From Betaproteobacteria bacterium Ga0077527 (lineage in GTDB: Bacteria > Pseudomonadota > Gammaproteobacteria > Burkholderiales > SG8-41): DNA of 64,000 bases. The notes under the pieces were generated by a model. That model saw only the letters and a program-made list of their open reading frames with translations, did no database searches and was not told where the DNA came from. The translations under genes were made by a program, and so were the position numbers. Location of the stretch: the NCBI GenBank assembly GCA_001464815.1, contig LNDW01000015.1, positions 124,001 through 188,000 of the forward strand, written 5' to 3'. Positions 12,131 to 22,053 of the stretch are shown here, one piece after another. Positions within the stretch are counted from its first letter, which is position 1. Each line of letters opens with the position of its first letter.

Positions 12131-13200
12131 CGGCGCTCCTGCAGCCACATCATCGTCAAGGCAAGTCCCATGAACATCAGGGTCGGCGCGATCGCGCTGG
12201 CAAAGGGCGGCCAGTCATTGAGCAGGCCGAGGTGCCCAAAGAGCCGGTTCAGGAAATGGAAGCCAAGGCCGATCATGATCCCCGCGAAGACCTTGGCGCC
12301 CACGCCGCCCTGACGGTTCTGGAAATAGGCAAAGGGCAGCGCCAGAATCATCATCACCACCACGGCGGCCGGATACAGCATCTTCGTCCACAGCGCGATC
12401 TCGTAACGCAGCGCCTTTTGCCGGTTTTCCCTGAGATGCTGCGAGTATGAATACAGACTCCACGCCGACATCTTCTCCGGCTTCACCAAGAGCACATTCA
12501 GCAATGAAGGATCGAGTACAGACTGCCATTGCCGGAAGTCATGACGGCTGACGCGGGTGGCCTGCTCCTCGAAATTGGTACTCGCGACATTGACCAGCAT
12601 CCAGCGGTTGTTACCCTCGTATTCGGCGCCCTCGGCGAAACTCAGCGTGCGCAGGCGGTAGCTGCCGTCAAATTCATAAATACGCACACCGCGCAGCGTG
12701 GCCTCGGGTGTCACCTCGAGCACGTTGACGAAGGCAGTGCCGTCCTTGATCCACAGGCCGGAGCGGAACTCCTGGGCAACAATGCCCGAAATCGCCTGTG
12801 AGCGCAGCCGCTGCGCAAACTGCTCGGCGGGTGGGGCGACAAACTCTCCGACGGCGAAGGTCGCCGCACCGAAAATTGCCCCCACCATGGCCACCGACTG
12901 CACCATTCTCCCCAAGGACACCCCCGATGCACGCATCACGGTGTACTCCGAGCTTGCCACCAGCTGGGCCAACGCAAAAAGGGTGCCGATCAGCGCGGCA
13001 ATCGGAAACAGCTCATAAACATGGTTCGGCGCCGAGAGTGCGACATGCAGCAGGATATGGCGCAACTGATAGCTGCCGCGGCCCAGATCCTTCATCTGCT
13101 CGACAAGATCAAAAAATGCGAATAGCAACAGCAGCGCAATGAATACCAGCGCGGTGGCCATCGCGATTTCACGCGCCACATAACTGCGCAGGGTTCTCAT
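12127..13200 (-). CDS. lptG: LPS export ABC permease LptG
   Basis: One of two membrane permeases of the LptB2FGC complex that extracts lipopolysaccharide from the inner membrane. From ATG 13200 (MRTLRSYVAREIAMATALVF) it has 357 residues with six membrane helices: three at the N terminus, a large periplasmic beta-jellyroll domain at about 130-260, and three at the C terminus. The longer frame to 13479 is a shadow over lptF. Its ATG overlaps the lptF stop by four bases, as usual for this pair. Confidence 0.94.
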   Translation of the reverse strand: MRTLRSYVAREIAMATALVFIALLLLFAFFDLVEQMKDLGRGSYQLRHILLHVALSAPNHVYELFPIAALIGTLFALAQLVASSEYTVMRASGVSLGRMVQSVAMVGAIFGAATFAVGEFVAPPAEQFAQRLRSQAISGIVAQEFRSGLWIKDGTAFVNVLEVTPEATLRGVRIYEFDGSYRLRTLSFAEGAEYEGNNRWMLVNVASTNFEEQATRVSRHDFRQWQSVLDPSLLNVLLVKPEKMSAWSLYSYSQHLRENRQKALRYEIALWTKMLYPAAVVVMMILALPFAYFQNRQGGVGAKVFAGIMIGLGFHFLNRLFGHLGLLNDWPPFASAIAPTLMFMGLALTMMWLQERR

Positions 13201-14279
13201 CGCAGCAATCGCCAGAATGAAAACAGTGACAGCCTGCGGTAAAACAGCGCCGCCAACACAAGCGCCATACCGGCATGAACCATCCACATGCCGACGACGA
13301 CGGATACTCGGCCCTGTGAGATCGCCGCCTGCATGATCGACAGTAAATTGCTGTAGATCATGTAAACCAGGATCGCAACCACGATATTCATCGACCTTCC
13401 GGCGCGCGGATTGACAAAGGACAGCGGGATCGCGAGCAGGCAGAGCAAAAGCGCGCTCGCCGGCAGGCCGACGCGCCACGACAATTCGCCGAGATTACGC
13501 GGAGTCGGTTCGCGGATCAGCTCCCATGTGGTCATCGTCTTGGTGGTCGGCGCGCGATCCGCGGCATCCGCGGCGCTTTCGATGCGCACCGCATACCGCT
13601 CGAACTCGAACACCTTGTACTCGGGTGAACCGGGCTCCCCCTCGTAGCGGCGACCGTTCAGCAGCACCAGGAAACGGTCCCCGTTGGCGGCGGTTTCCTG
13701 GAACCCGGACTGCGCCACCATCACGCCTTGCTTGCCGTTCTGGGTGGAACTGACAAACACGTTGGCCACCATGTTGCTCTGGCCCGACACCTCCTCGACC
13801 AGATACACGCGGTCTGCACGGCGCGATTCGTGAAAAACGCCCGGTGTCACCTGAGCCACGTCGTCGCGGCTGTCCATCTGCCGGCGGAACTCCTCCGCCT
13901 TCTGCACCGCCCAGGGCGAAAGCAGCAGAGAAAGCAGACCCACCGTCAGCACCAGCGGAGCGGCAAAGGAAAGCACCGGGCGTATCCAGCGCGTCAGCCC
14001 CTGCCCGCAGGAAAACCACACCACCATCTCGGAATCCCGGTAACTGCGGGTGAGAGTCATCAGCACCGAGATAAACAGTGTCAGCGACAACAGGATTGGC
14101 AGATAACCGACCAGCGTGAATCCGAGCAGGGCCACCACGCCGGTGGATGTGATCTGGCCGCCCGCAGCCTGACCCAACAGGCGCACCAGCTGGGTGGTCA
14201 GCGATATGCCGAGCAGAACAAGGAAAGTCGCAGCAGCCGATGTCGCCAGTTCGCGCAGCAGGGATGTGCGAAAAATCAT
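13197..14279 (-). CDS. lptF: LPS export ABC permease LptF
   Basis: Partner permease of LptG in lipopolysaccharide transport. From ATG 14279 (MIFRTSLLRELATSAAATFLVLLGI) it has 360 residues with the same 3+3 helix architecture and a periplasmic jellyroll domain. SYRDSEMVVWFSCGQG is the coupling-helix region that contacts the LptB ATPase. It is transcribed away from pepA; the 249-base gap between them must hold both promoters. Confidence 0.94.
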   Translation of the reverse strand: MIFRTSLLRELATSAAATFLVLLGISLTTQLVRLLGQAAGGQITSTGVVALLGFTLVGYLPILLSLTLFISVLMTLTRSYRDSEMVVWFSCGQGLTRWIRPVLSFAAPLVLTVGLLSLLLSPWAVQKAEEFRRQMDSRDDVAQVTPGVFHESRRADRVYLVEEVSGQSNMVANVFVSSTQNGKQGVMVAQSGFQETAANGDRFLVLLNGRRYEGEPGSPEYKVFEFERYAVRIESAADAADRAPTTKTMTTWELIREPTPRNLGELSWRVGLPASALLLCLLAIPLSFVNPRAGRSMNIVVAILVYMIYSNLLSIMQAAISQGRVSVVVGMWMVHAGMALVLAALFYRRLSLFSFWRLLR

Positions 14280-14528
14280 GCCGGCGTTTTGCTTTTTGAG
14301 GGCAACCCGAAGATAATCAATAAGCCCAATATGACTGTGGTTGCAACCCTTGATGCACGCCGGATACGAACCGCTATCAAGACTCGATGCGACCCGAATC
14401 CGAACAATGTCTCCGCTGCCGGCAACCGTCAGACCGACGCCCGTAGCGGAAAAACCCGCCAATCGGCACTTTGCAGAAGGCAACAGCAACGACAAACGCC
14501 GACTGCTTGAATGCACAGGAGAAAACAC
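14280..14528. other. Divergent intergenic region lptF/pepA
   Basis: Promoters for lptFG (minus) and pepA (plus) must lie here, but I could not pick convincing -35/-10 pairs for either. The only clear element is the AGGAG ribosome-binding site at the right end before the pepA ATG. Confidence 0.5.
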
Positions 14529-16019
14529 ATGGAATTTAGCACAAAAGCCCTGGTTCCCGGACGCAGCAATAGCGACTGCTGCGTAGTCGGTGTATATGCC
14601 GGTCGCCGCCTCAGCACGACGGCCGCAACCATCGACAAGCTTTCGGGCGGCTATATCAGCCGAATTCTGGCACGGGGTGACATGGACGGCCGCCCCGGCT
14701 CAACCCTGCTGTTACACGATGTGGCCGGCATCAACTGCACCCGTATCCTGCTGGTCGGACTCGGCAACAAGGAAGATTTCACCGAAAAACAATTCCGGCG
14801 CGCTGTCGCAGCCGCCATTGAAGCCCTATGCAGCACGGCCGTCACCAACGCCGAGATGCACTTTGCCGAAGTGACCCCGGGCCGCCGTGACATCGAATGG
14901 CGTCTGCTGCAGGCCGCGCGTATTGCAGGCGAAACCGCCTACCGTTTTGAGCAGATGAAAAGCGCGCCGCAGTCACCGGCACCATTGCTCCACCATCTCA
15001 CCTTTGTTGTTGCAAAAGCCGACTTGAAACGGGCCGCACGCGGCCTTGCCCGGGGCGCCGCACTGGCCGCGGGCATCAATTTCGCCCGCGATCTCGGCAA
15101 CCTGCCGGGCAACGTCTGCACGCCCACCTATCTTGCCGGCGAAGCCCGCAAGCTTTCGCGCAGCCACGGCCTCAAGCTACGCGTGCTGGAACGCGCAGAC
15201 ATGGAAAAACTCGGCATGAACACCCTGCTTTCGGTCGCCGCCGGCAGCAGCCAGCCACCAAAGCTGATCATTCTCGAGCACATGGCCGGCCCGAAAAACC
15301 AGAAACCGGTGGTGCTGGTCGGCAAGGGTGTCACTTTCGACACCGGCGGCATTTCACTGAAACCCGCTCCGGAAATGGACGAAATGAAGTTCGACATGAG
15401 CGGCGCCGGCAGCGTGCTCGGCACGCTGAAAGCGGTGGCTGAAATGAAGCTGCCGCTGAACGTGGTCGGCATCGTGCCCGCCACCGAAAACATGCCCGGT
15501 GGCCGTGCCACCAAGCCGGGCGACATCGTCACCAGCATGTCGGGGCAGACCGTGGAAATCCTCAACACCGACGCCGAAGGCCGGCTGATCCTCTGTGATG
15601 CGCTGACCTACGCCGAGCGCTACGAACCGTCGGCGGTCATCGACATCGCGACACTGACTGGCGCCTGCGTCATCGCGCTGGGCCACGTGGTAAGCGGCCT
15701 TTTCGCCAACAACCAGCCGCTGGCCGCCGAAGTGCTGGCCGCGGGCGAAACCTCGGGCGACCGCGCCTGGCACCTGCCGCTGCACGATGAATACCAGGAG
15801 CAGTTGCGCAGCAATTTCGCCGACTTTGCCAACATCGGCGGCCGGCCGGCCGGTGCCGTGACAGCGGCCTGCTTCCTGTCGCGCTTCACCAAAAAATACA
15901 AATGGGCGCACCTTGATGTCGCCGGCACCGCATGGAAATCCGGGAAGGACAAGGGCTCGACAGGCCGTCCGGTGCCGCTGCTCACGGAATTCCTGCTCAA
16001 CCGCGCCGGCAAACGCTGA
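14529..16019 (+). CDS. pepA: Leucyl aminopeptidase (M17)
   Basis: Di-metal cytosolic exopeptidase that removes N-terminal residues from peptides, 496 residues. M17 signatures: VGKGVTFDTGGISLKP (metal-binding Lys and Asp), DMSGAGSVLG, and NTDAEGRLILCDAL (the family signature with catalytic Arg). The N-terminal macro-like domain spans roughly residues 1-165. The start is ATG 14529, behind AGGAG. In several bacteria PepA also binds DNA in site-specific recombination; nothing here indicates that. Confidence 0.96.
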   Translation: MEFSTKALVPGRSNSDCCVVGVYAGRRLSTTAATIDKLSGGYISRILARGDMDGRPGSTLLLHDVAGINCTRILLVGLGNKEDFTEKQFRRAVAAAIEALCSTAVTNAEMHFAEVTPGRRDIEWRLLQAARIAGETAYRFEQMKSAPQSPAPLLHHLTFVVAKADLKRAARGLARGAALAAGINFARDLGNLPGNVCTPTYLAGEARKLSRSHGLKLRVLERADMEKLGMNTLLSVAAGSSQPPKLIILEHMAGPKNQKPVVLVGKGVTFDTGGISLKPAPEMDEMKFDMSGAGSVLGTLKAVAEMKLPLNVVGIVPATENMPGGRATKPGDIVTSMSGQTVEILNTDAEGRLILCDALTYAERYEPSAVIDIATLTGACVIALGHVVSGLFANNQPLAAEVLAAGETSGDRAWHLPLHDEYQEQLRSNFADFANIGGRPAGAVTAACFLSRFTKKYKWAHLDVAGTAWKSGKDKGSTGRPVPLLTEFLLNRAGKR

Positions 16020-16051
16020 GCCGGTGACGCGGGCATCACGCAGATCAAGCG

Positions 16052-16480
16052 ATGACGCAAATCGATTTTTACACCCAGGTCGATGACCGGCTGCATACCG
16101 CCTGCCGCCTCATCTCGAAAGCCCGCAGCCGCGGTCTGAAGGTGACTGTTTACTGCCCGGATCATGAAACGGCCGGCCGGCTCGACCGCCTGCTGTGGAG
16201 CCACCCCCCCACCGGATTCCTGCCGCACTGCGGTCGTGATCACCGGCTGGCCGTCGTCACGCCGGTGATCATCGACGCAGCCATGGACGAACCACTGCAC
16301 GATGAGCTGCTGATCAATCTGCACACCGAATGGCCGGCCCCCTTCAGCCGCTTCCAGCGGCTGGCGGAAATCGTCGGCACCGATGACGATGATCGCGCCC
16401 TGGCACGCCAGCGCTACCGTTTCTACCGCGACCGTGGCTACGAAATCCGCACTCACGATCTCTCGGCCGGTACCGGCTGA
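16052..16480 (+). CDS. holC: DNA polymerase III chi subunit
   Basis: Chi subunit of the clamp-loader assembly; binds single-stranded DNA-binding protein during replication. The 142 residues match Hol[11 protein letters not shown] opening, [50 protein letters not shown], and [14 protein letters not shown] near the end. It sits between pepA and valS, the typical proteobacterial order. Confidence 0.93.
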   Translation: MTQIDFYTQVDDRLHTACRLISKARSRGLKVTVYCPDHETAGRLDRLLWSHPPTGFLPHCGRDHRLAVVTPVIIDAAMDEPLHDELLINLHTEWPAPFSRFQRLAEIVGTDDDDRALARQRYRFYRDRGYEIRTHDLSAGTG

Positions 16481-16494
16481 CCACCAGGCTGCGC

Positions 16495-17028
16495 ATGGCT
16501 GATCCGACAAACCCTGAACCGGGCAACGACGACATCATCAATCGCGCGGATGCCCTGCTCAACCGGCATCGCCGTCCGGCTAACGCCGAACCCGGCACTC
16601 CAGCCCGGGATATCCCGCTGCTGACCGACGTGGTGGTTGAAGGCGAACTGTTGCCGCCTGCCCGTGAGGAGCCCCGGCAGCAGCAACCTGGCGGCGAAAT
16701 CGTATCCCGCGTGCAGGCGCAGAATATCGAACATGCCGTGCACCTGCGCATCAAGCGCGGACTCAACGACCAGATCGCCAAGGTGATGGAAGAGCGTTAC
16801 CTGCCCGAAATCGGCGCCGCGCTGGAGCAGGCTCTGGGCAAAGTCAGCAGCGAGCTGCAATCTGGCATCGCCGAGCTGGTGAAGGCGACCGTTACAGCAA
16901 CCCTGCAGGAGCAACTGCGGCAGATCGCGCCGCCAGCCGGTGGCGGGACCTCCGGTATAATCACCTCCTCTTCCGCAGCACCTAGCATCCCTGCAGCATC
17001 AGCCACAGCAGCAGCATCCCCCCCAGTC
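16495..17028 (+). other. N-terminal extension region, DUF2486-like, normally a separate gene
   Basis: This 178-residue segment opens with a short acidic stretch and [13 protein letters not shown], then [15 protein letters not shown], then a helical part ([35 protein letters not shown]) and ends in Ser/Ala/Pro low complexity. I recall similar proteins as independent small genes between holC and valS in betaproteobacteria. Here no stop codon separates it from ValS. A seven-C run (17018-17024) just before the valS ATG could be a site of a natural or sequencing frameshift. Confidence 0.55.
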
Positions 17029-19788
17029 ATGGAACTCCCGAAAAGCTTCGAACCGGCGGCGATCGAATCGCGCTGGTATCCGCAATGGGAACAAGGCGGT
17101 AATTTCAAGGCCGGCCTCGATCCCGCAAAGTCCGCCGCCTACTGCATCCAGCTGCCGCCGCCCAACGTCACCGGCGTGCTGCACATGGGCCACGCCTTCA
17201 ACCAGACCATCATGGACGGGCTCACGCGTTACCACCGGATGAACGGCTTGAACACGTTATGGCAGCCCGGAACCGACCACGCCGGCATCGCCACCGAGAT
17301 GGTGGTGACCCGCCAGCTCGAGCAGCAGGGCCTGTCGCGCAATACGCTGGGCCGCGACGAGTTCATCAAAAAAGTCTGGCAGTGGAAGGAACAGTCCGGC
17401 TCGACCATCACCCGGCAGATGCGCCGGCTCGGCGCCTCCTGCGACTGGTCGCGCGAACGCTTCACGATGGACGAACCGCTTGCCAAGCTGGTCAGCCACA
17501 CCTTCGTCAAACTCTACCGCGACGGCCTGATCTATCGCGGCGTGCGCCTGTCGAACTGGGACCCGGTGCTGAAGACGGTGATCTCCGACCTTGAAGTGCA
17601 GGCCGAGGAGGAAGACGGCAGGCTGTGGCAGATCCGCTACCCGCTAGCCGATGGCAGCGGTCACCTTACCGTCGCCACCACGCGCCCCGAGACCCTGCTT
17701 GGCGACGCCGCGGTTGCCGTGCACCCCGAGGACGAACGCTACAGCAGCATCGTCGGCCGCCAGGTCATCCTGCCGCTGACCGGTCGCACCATCCCGGTGA
17801 TCGCCGACGAGTATGTCGACAAGGCTTTCGGCACCGGCTGCGTGAAAATCACTCCGGCACACGACTTCAATGACTATCAGGTCGGCCAGCGTCACAACCT
17901 GCCGCAGCTCAACATCTTCACGCTAGACGCTGCGATCAACGACAACGCGCCGGAAAAATACCGCGGCCTTGACCGCTACGCCGCGCGCGAGCGCATCGTT
18001 GCCGACCTCAAGGCCCAGGGCCTGCTTGAATCAGAAAAACCGCACCGCATGGTGGTACCGCGCGGCGACCGTACCGGCGTTGTGATTGAACCGATGCTGA
18101 CCAGCCAGTGGTTCGTCAAAATGGAACCGCTGGCGAAACTGGGTCTTGATGCCGTGGCCTCAGGCGAGGTCCGGTTGTTCCCGGAGCAGTGGATCAACAC
18201 CTACAACCACTGGCTCAACAACATCCAGGACTGGTGCATTTCGCGCCAGTTGTGGTGGGGCCACCGCGTGCCGGCGTGGCACGATGATGCCGGCAACATC
18301 TATGTCGCCCACGACGAAGCCGAGGCGCGGGAACTGGCCGGCGGCAAAGCGCTGACCCAGGATCCGGATGTACTTGACACCTGGTTCTCCTCGCAGCTGT
18401 GGTGTTTCTCGACGCTGGACTGGACGCCGGAGTGGCCGCAGAAATCCAATCCGGCCCTCGACCTCTACCTGCCGTCGTCAGTGCTGGTCACCGGTTTCGA
18501 CATCATCTTCTTCTGGGTCGCGCGCATGGTGATGATCACCAAGTACATGACGGGCAAGGTGCCGTTCCGCCACGTCTACGTACACGGCCTGGTGCGCGAT
18601 GCCGAGGGCCAGAAGATGTCGAAATCCAAGGGCAACACGCTGGATCCGCTGGACCTGATCGACGGCATCGGCCTCGAAGCGCTGGTCGCCAAACGCACCG
18701 CCGGCCTGATGAATCCGAAACAGGCTGAGGCCATCGCCAAGCGCACCCGCACCGAATTCCCGGACGGCATCCCGGCCTACGGCACCGACGCGCTGCGCTT
18801 CACCTTTGCCAGCCTCGCCAGCCTCGGCCGCGACATCAAGTTCGACCAGAAACGCTGCGAAGGCTACCGCAACTTCTGCAACAAGCTGTGGAACGCCACG
18901 CGCTATGTACTGATGAATTGCGAAGGCCACGACACCGGCCTCGGTGCCAATGCCGCAGTCGAGCTGTCCATCGCCGACCGCTGGATGGTGAGCCGACTGC
19001 AACGCGCCGAAGCCGAAGCACAGCAAGCCTATGCCGACTACCGCTTCGACAACCTGGCGCGCACCCTCTACGAACTGACCTGGGACGAATACTGCGACTG
19101 GTATGTCGAACTGGCCAAGGTGCAGCTCTCCTCGGGCAGTGAAGCCGCGCAGCGCGGCACCCGCCGCACGCTGGTGCGCGTCCTCGAAACCATCCTTCGC
19201 CTTGCCCACCCCGTGATCCCCTTCATCACCGAGGAACTGTGGCAGAAAGTCGGCCCGCTTGCCGGCAAAACCGGCACCAGCATCATGCTGCAGAAATACC
19301 CGGTGCCCGAGCCCGCAAAAATCGACGTGGCCGCCGAAGCCGACATCGACCTGCTCAAGCAGCTCACCTCGGCCTGCCGCACGCTGCGCGGCGAGATGAA
19401 CATCGCGCCCTCGCAGAAGCTGCCGCTGCTGGTGCAGGGTGATGCCGCGCGTGTGCGCGCCTGGGCCCCGTACCTGACCGCGCTGGCGCGGCTGTCCGAG
19501 GTCATGGTGGTCGCGGAACTGCCGCAGGCCGACGCGCCGGTATCGATCGTCGGCGACTTCAAGCTGATGCTCAAAGTCGAGATCGATGTTGCCGCCGAAC
19601 GCGAGCGCCTTGCGAAGGAAATCACCAGGCTCGAGACCGAAACGACAAAGGCGCAAGCCAAACTCGCCAACGAAAGTTTTGTCGCCAAGGCACCACCGCT
19701 GGTGGTTGCCCAGGAAAAGGAGCGCCTTGCGCGCTTTTCCAGCACCCTGGAACAGATGCGCGCCCAGCTCGCCAAGTACGGCAGCTAG
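16495..19788 (+). CDS. valS: Valyl-tRNA synthetase, in frame with an upstream N-terminal extension
   Basis: Attaches valine to tRNA-Val. The whole open frame encodes 1097 residues, but conventional ValS begins at the internal ATG 17029 ([21 protein letters not shown]) and is then 919 residues, the normal size. Class I motifs: [14 protein letters not shown] (HIGH) and [12 protein letters not shown] (KMSKS), a CP1 editing domain with [17 protein letters not shown], the anticodon-binding domain, and a C-terminal coiled coil (residues of the form [23 protein letters not shown]). The first 178 residues are unrelated to synthetases. A perfect TATAAT at 16956-16961 suggests a promoter specific for the short form. 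Confidence 0.93.
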   Translation: MADPTNPEPGNDDIINRADALLNRHRRPANAEPGTPARDIPLLTDVVVEGELLPPAREEPRQQQPGGEIVSRVQAQNIEHAVHLRIKRGLNDQIAKVMEERYLPEIGAALEQALGKVSSELQSGIAELVKATVTATLQEQLRQIAPPAGGGTSGIITSSSAAPSIPAASATAAASPPVMELPKSFEPAAIESRWYPQWEQGGNFKAGLDPAKSAAYCIQLPPPNVTGVLHMGHAFNQTIMDGLTRYHRMNGLNTLWQPGTDHAGIATEMVVTRQLEQQGLSRNTLGRDEFIKKVWQWKEQSGSTITRQMRRLGASCDWSRERFTMDEPLAKLVSHTFVKLYRDGLIYRGVRLSNWDPVLKTVISDLEVQAEEEDGRLWQIRYPLADGSGHLTVATTRPETLLGDAAVAVHPEDERYSSIVGRQVILPLTGRTIPVIADEYVDKAFGTGCVKITPAHDFNDYQVGQRHNLPQLNIFTLDAAINDNAPEKYRGLDRYAARERIVADLKAQGLLESEKPHRMVVPRGDRTGVVIEPMLTSQWFVKMEPLAKLGLDAVASGEVRLFPEQWINTYNHWLNNIQDWCISRQLWWGHRVPAWHDDAGNIYVAHDEAEARELAGGKALTQDPDVLDTWFSSQLWCFSTLDWTPEWPQKSNPALDLYLPSSVLVTGFDIIFFWVARMVMITKYMTGKVPFRHVYVHGLVRDAEGQKMSKSKGNTLDPLDLIDGIGLEALVAKRTAGLMNPKQAEAIAKRTRTEFPDGIPAYGTDALRFTFASLASLGRDIKFDQKRCEGYRNFCNKLWNATRYVLMNCEGHDTGLGANAAVELSIADRWMVSRLQRAEAEAQQAYADYRFDNLARTLYELTWDEYCDWYVELAKVQLSSGSEAAQRGTRRTLVRVLETILRLAHPVIPFITEELWQKVGPLAGKTGTSIMLQKYPVPEPAKIDVAAEADIDLLKQLTSACRTLRGEMNIAPSQKLPLLVQGDAARVRAWAPYLTALARLSEVMVVAELPQADAPVSIVGDFKLMLKVEIDVAAERERLAKEITRLETETTKAQAKLANESFVAKAPPLVVAQEKERLARFSSTLEQMRAQLAKYGS
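16956..16961 (+). promoter_or_regulatory. Perfect -10 box inside the valS extension
   Basis: TATAAT occurs 68 bases upstream of the conventional valS ATG. No good -35 is visible at 16-18 bases spacing. In GC-rich coding DNA a consensus -10 is unexpected, so it probably marks the original valS promoter now lying within an open frame. Confidence 0.4.
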
Positions 19789-19808
19789 CCGGCCACGCCG
19801 CCGCATCG

Positions 19809-21065
19809 ATGGATTTCAGCCATTCGCTGCGCGCGCTGCGCCATCGCAATTACCGGCTGTTTTTCTGCGGCCAGACGCTGTCGATCATCGGCAACTGGGT
19901 GCAGCAGATCGCGATGGCCTGGCTGGTCTATCGCCTTACAGAATCACCCTGGTTGCTCGGCGTCACCGGTTTCGCCGGGCAGATCGCCATTCTGGTGCTG
20001 GCACCCTTCGCCGGCCTCTGGGCGGACCGCTTCGACCGCTACAAACTGCTGCTGCTGACCCAGGCGCTGTCGGCACTGCCGCCGCTGGTGCTAGCCGTAC
20101 TCGCCTATACCGGGCTGATTGAAATCTGGCATGTGGTGTCGATGGCCCTGCTCGCCGGGATCATCAACGCCATCGACACCCCGATCCGGCTCACCTTCAC
20201 CACCGAAATGGTGTCGCGCGAAGACGTGCCCAGCGCCATCGCAATGAACGCGCTGATGCAGAACGCCGGCCGCATGATCGGCCCCACCGTCGCCGGGGGG
20301 CTCCTTGCGATCTCGACCGAGGCCTTCTGTTTTGTCGTCAACGCGGTGAGCAAGGGCATCATTGTCGGCACCGTGCTGATGATGAGCATCACGCCGCGAG
20401 TCATCACACCATCGACCTCATCACCGTGGCAGCAACTCCGCGAAGGCATCGCCTATGCCTGGAACCTGCTGCCCGCGCGCTGGCTGCTGCCGATGGTGGC
20501 GACCATCAGCTTCATGGTCACACCATACCAGACCCTGATGCCGATTTTTGCCGCCGAGGTGTTCGAGGGTGGCGCCAGCCTCCTCGGTTTCCTGATGGCC
20601 GCGGCGGGCTGCGGCGGCGTGATCGGCATGCTCGCGCTCGCCTCGCGCAAGGACGTACGCGGTCTGACGCGCTGGATCAGCTTCGCTTCGCTCGCGGCGG
20701 GCATCAGCGTCACCGTGTTCGCACTGTCTCCATGGTTGCCGCTGTCCCTGCTCGCCATCGCTGTCACCGGCTTCGGCATCGTTGTCAACGGCATGTCGGT
20801 GAGCACCATGCTGCAGACCATCGTTGATGACCGCATGCGCGGGCGGGTGATGGGCCTGTTCTCGATGGCCTTCCTCGGCATGTATCCGCTGGGCAGCCTG
20901 GCCGGAGGCGCACTGGCCGAACGCATCGGCGCACCGGCGACCATGGCCATCGGCGGCGGTTTCTGCACGGTTGCCGCTATGCTGCTGTGGCGGCGGATGC
21001 CGGCCTTGCGCAAACACTTGCGCCTGCTTTACGAAAAACTTGATTTATTCAATAAAAACAATTAG
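19809..21065 (+). CDS. MFS transporter, enterobactin-exporter-like (MFS_3)
   Basis: A 418-residue major facilitator protein with about 12 membrane helices. The opening FSHSLRALRHRNYRLFFCGQTLSIIGNWVQQIAMAWLVYRLT is characteristic of the EntS/DUF894 subgroup, and WADRFDRYKLLLL is the loop 2-3 motif. Substrate not predictable. The start at 19809 is 20 bases after valS. The last codons (LDLFNKNN) are unusually AT-rich and coincide with a copy of the dispersed AT-rich repeat described at 21051. Confidence 0.88.
   Translation: MDFSHSLRALRHRNYRLFFCGQTLSIIGNWVQQIAMAWLVYRLTESPWLLGVTGFAGQIAILVLAPFAGLWADRFDRYKLLLLTQALSALPPLVLAVLAYTGLIEIWHVVSMALLAGIINAIDTPIRLTFTTEMVSREDVPSAIAMNALMQNAGRMIGPTVAGGLLAISTEAFCFVVNAVSKGIIVGTVLMMSITPRVITPSTSSPWQQLREGIAYAWNLLPARWLLPMVATISFMVTPYQTLMPIFAAEVFEGGASLLGFLMAAAGCGGVIGMLALASRKDVRGLTRWISFASLAAGISVTVFALSPWLPLSLLAIAVTGFGIVVNGMSVSTMLQTIVDDRMRGRVMGLFSMAFLGMYPLGSLAGGALAERIGAPATMAIGGGFCTVAAMLLWRRMPALRKHLRLLYEKLDLFNKNN
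21051..21062 (-). repeat. AT-rich dispersed repeat, copy 1
   Basis: Minus-strand ATTGTTTTTATT. Shares the core TTGTTTTTA with copies at 34254, 41091, 54802 and 62928. It covers the last codons of the MFS gene and its stop. Confidence 0.45.
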
Positions 21066-21078
21066 TTAAAACATAAGC

Positions 21079-21657
21079 ATGGATGCACTGACATGGGCGT
21101 TGGCCGCAGGCCTGGGCTGGACCAGCGGCATCCGCCTGTATGCCACGATATTTTTTATGGGGCTGCTGCAATACAGCGGTCAGCACACGCTGCCGGCCAG
21201 CCTCGCCGTGCTCGCTCACCCTTGGGTGATCGGCATTTCCGGATTGCTTTTCATCACTGAATTTCTCGCCGACAAGGTGCCGGGTTTTGACAGCCTTTGG
21301 GATGCCGTGCACACCTTCATCCGCATTCCTGGCGGAGCGTTGCTCGCTGCCGCGGCCGTGGTCGATGCCGATCCCGGACTTGCGGTGGCGGCAGGGTTGC
21401 TCGGCGGCACACTGGCTGCGGGTGCACATCTGACCAAGGCCGGCAGCCGCGCGCTGCTCAACCTGTCGCCGGAGCCGGTCAGCAACTGGCTGGCTTCACT
21501 GACCGAAGATGTACTGTCGATCAGCGCCCTGTGGGCGATGCTCAAGTTCCCGCTGCTGCTGCTAGGCATGGTCGGAATCATGGCGCTGGTCTGCCTGCTG
21601 CTGTTGCCGCAGCTATGGCGCGGCATCCGGCGAGTGCTTTCCTGGCGCAGCAGTTGA
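21079..21657 (+). CDS. DUF4126 membrane protein
   Basis: A 192-residue integral membrane protein with glycine/alanine-rich helices. The opening (ALTWALAAGLGWTSGIRLYATIFFMGLL) and the segments FLADKVPGFDSLWDAVHTFIRIPGGALLAAAAV and HLTKAGSRALLNLSPEPVSNW are typical of DUF4126. It begins 13 bases after the MFS gene, so co-transcription is likely. Function unknown. Confidence 0.85.
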   Translation: MDALTWALAAGLGWTSGIRLYATIFFMGLLQYSGQHTLPASLAVLAHPWVIGISGLLFITEFLADKVPGFDSLWDAVHTFIRIPGGALLAAAAVVDADPGLAVAAGLLGGTLAAGAHLTKAGSRALLNLSPEPVSNWLASLTEDVLSISALWAMLKFPLLLLGMVGIMALVCLLLLPQLWRGIRRVLSWRSS

Positions 21658-21662
21658 GGTTG

Positions 21663-21701
21663 CTGCCGGTATTCTGAAAAAACCGCACGGCAGACTTTTT
21701 T
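21663..21701 (+). terminator. Possible terminator after DUF4126
   Basis: CTGCCG (21663-21668) can pair with CGGCAG (21688-21693), followed by six T from 21696. The 19-base loop is long and the T-run overlaps the stop of the converging tusA-like gene, so support is moderate. Confidence 0.35.
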
Positions 21702-21927
21702 ACTTCTTCTTCATCAGGAACGTGAATTCCTTGTCACCGGTCTCGGAGGACAGCAGGTCGTTGCCGGTCTGCCGGGCAAAGGCCTGAAAATCCTTCACCG
21801 AACCGGGATCGGTGGTCATGATGCGCAGCAACTGGCCGGAGGACATGTCCGCCAGTGCTTTTTTGGTGCGCAGGATAGGCAGCGGACAATTAAGTCCGCG
21901 GGCATCGAGTTCCTTGTCAAACTGCAT
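21700..21927 (-). CDS. TusA/SirA family sulfur-carrier protein
   Basis: A 75-residue protein with the family signature LDARGLNCPLPILRTKKAL, in which the CPxP cysteine carries persulfide sulfur. The rest fits the two-layer alpha/beta fold, ending in a lysine tail. Members relay sulfur for tRNA thiolation, molybdenum cofactor synthesis or sulfur oxidation. moaC lies about 3 kb away, but no direct link is evident. Monocistronic, with a 126-base gap upstream. Confidence 0.9.
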   Translation of the reverse strand: MQFDKELDARGLNCPLPILRTKKALADMSSGQLLRIMTTDPGSVKDFQAFARQTGNDLLSSETGDKEFTFLMKKK

Positions 21928-22053
21928 CAGCTTGTCCTCGCTGTGGATGGCACGGGTTTGAAAACGCCCGGTTGCCGGGATGCGGATTTTAATACGAAGC
22001 GAGACTGCAGTTTCAGGCCGATGATCCTGACACTTTAATCCCGCCCCGGCCCC

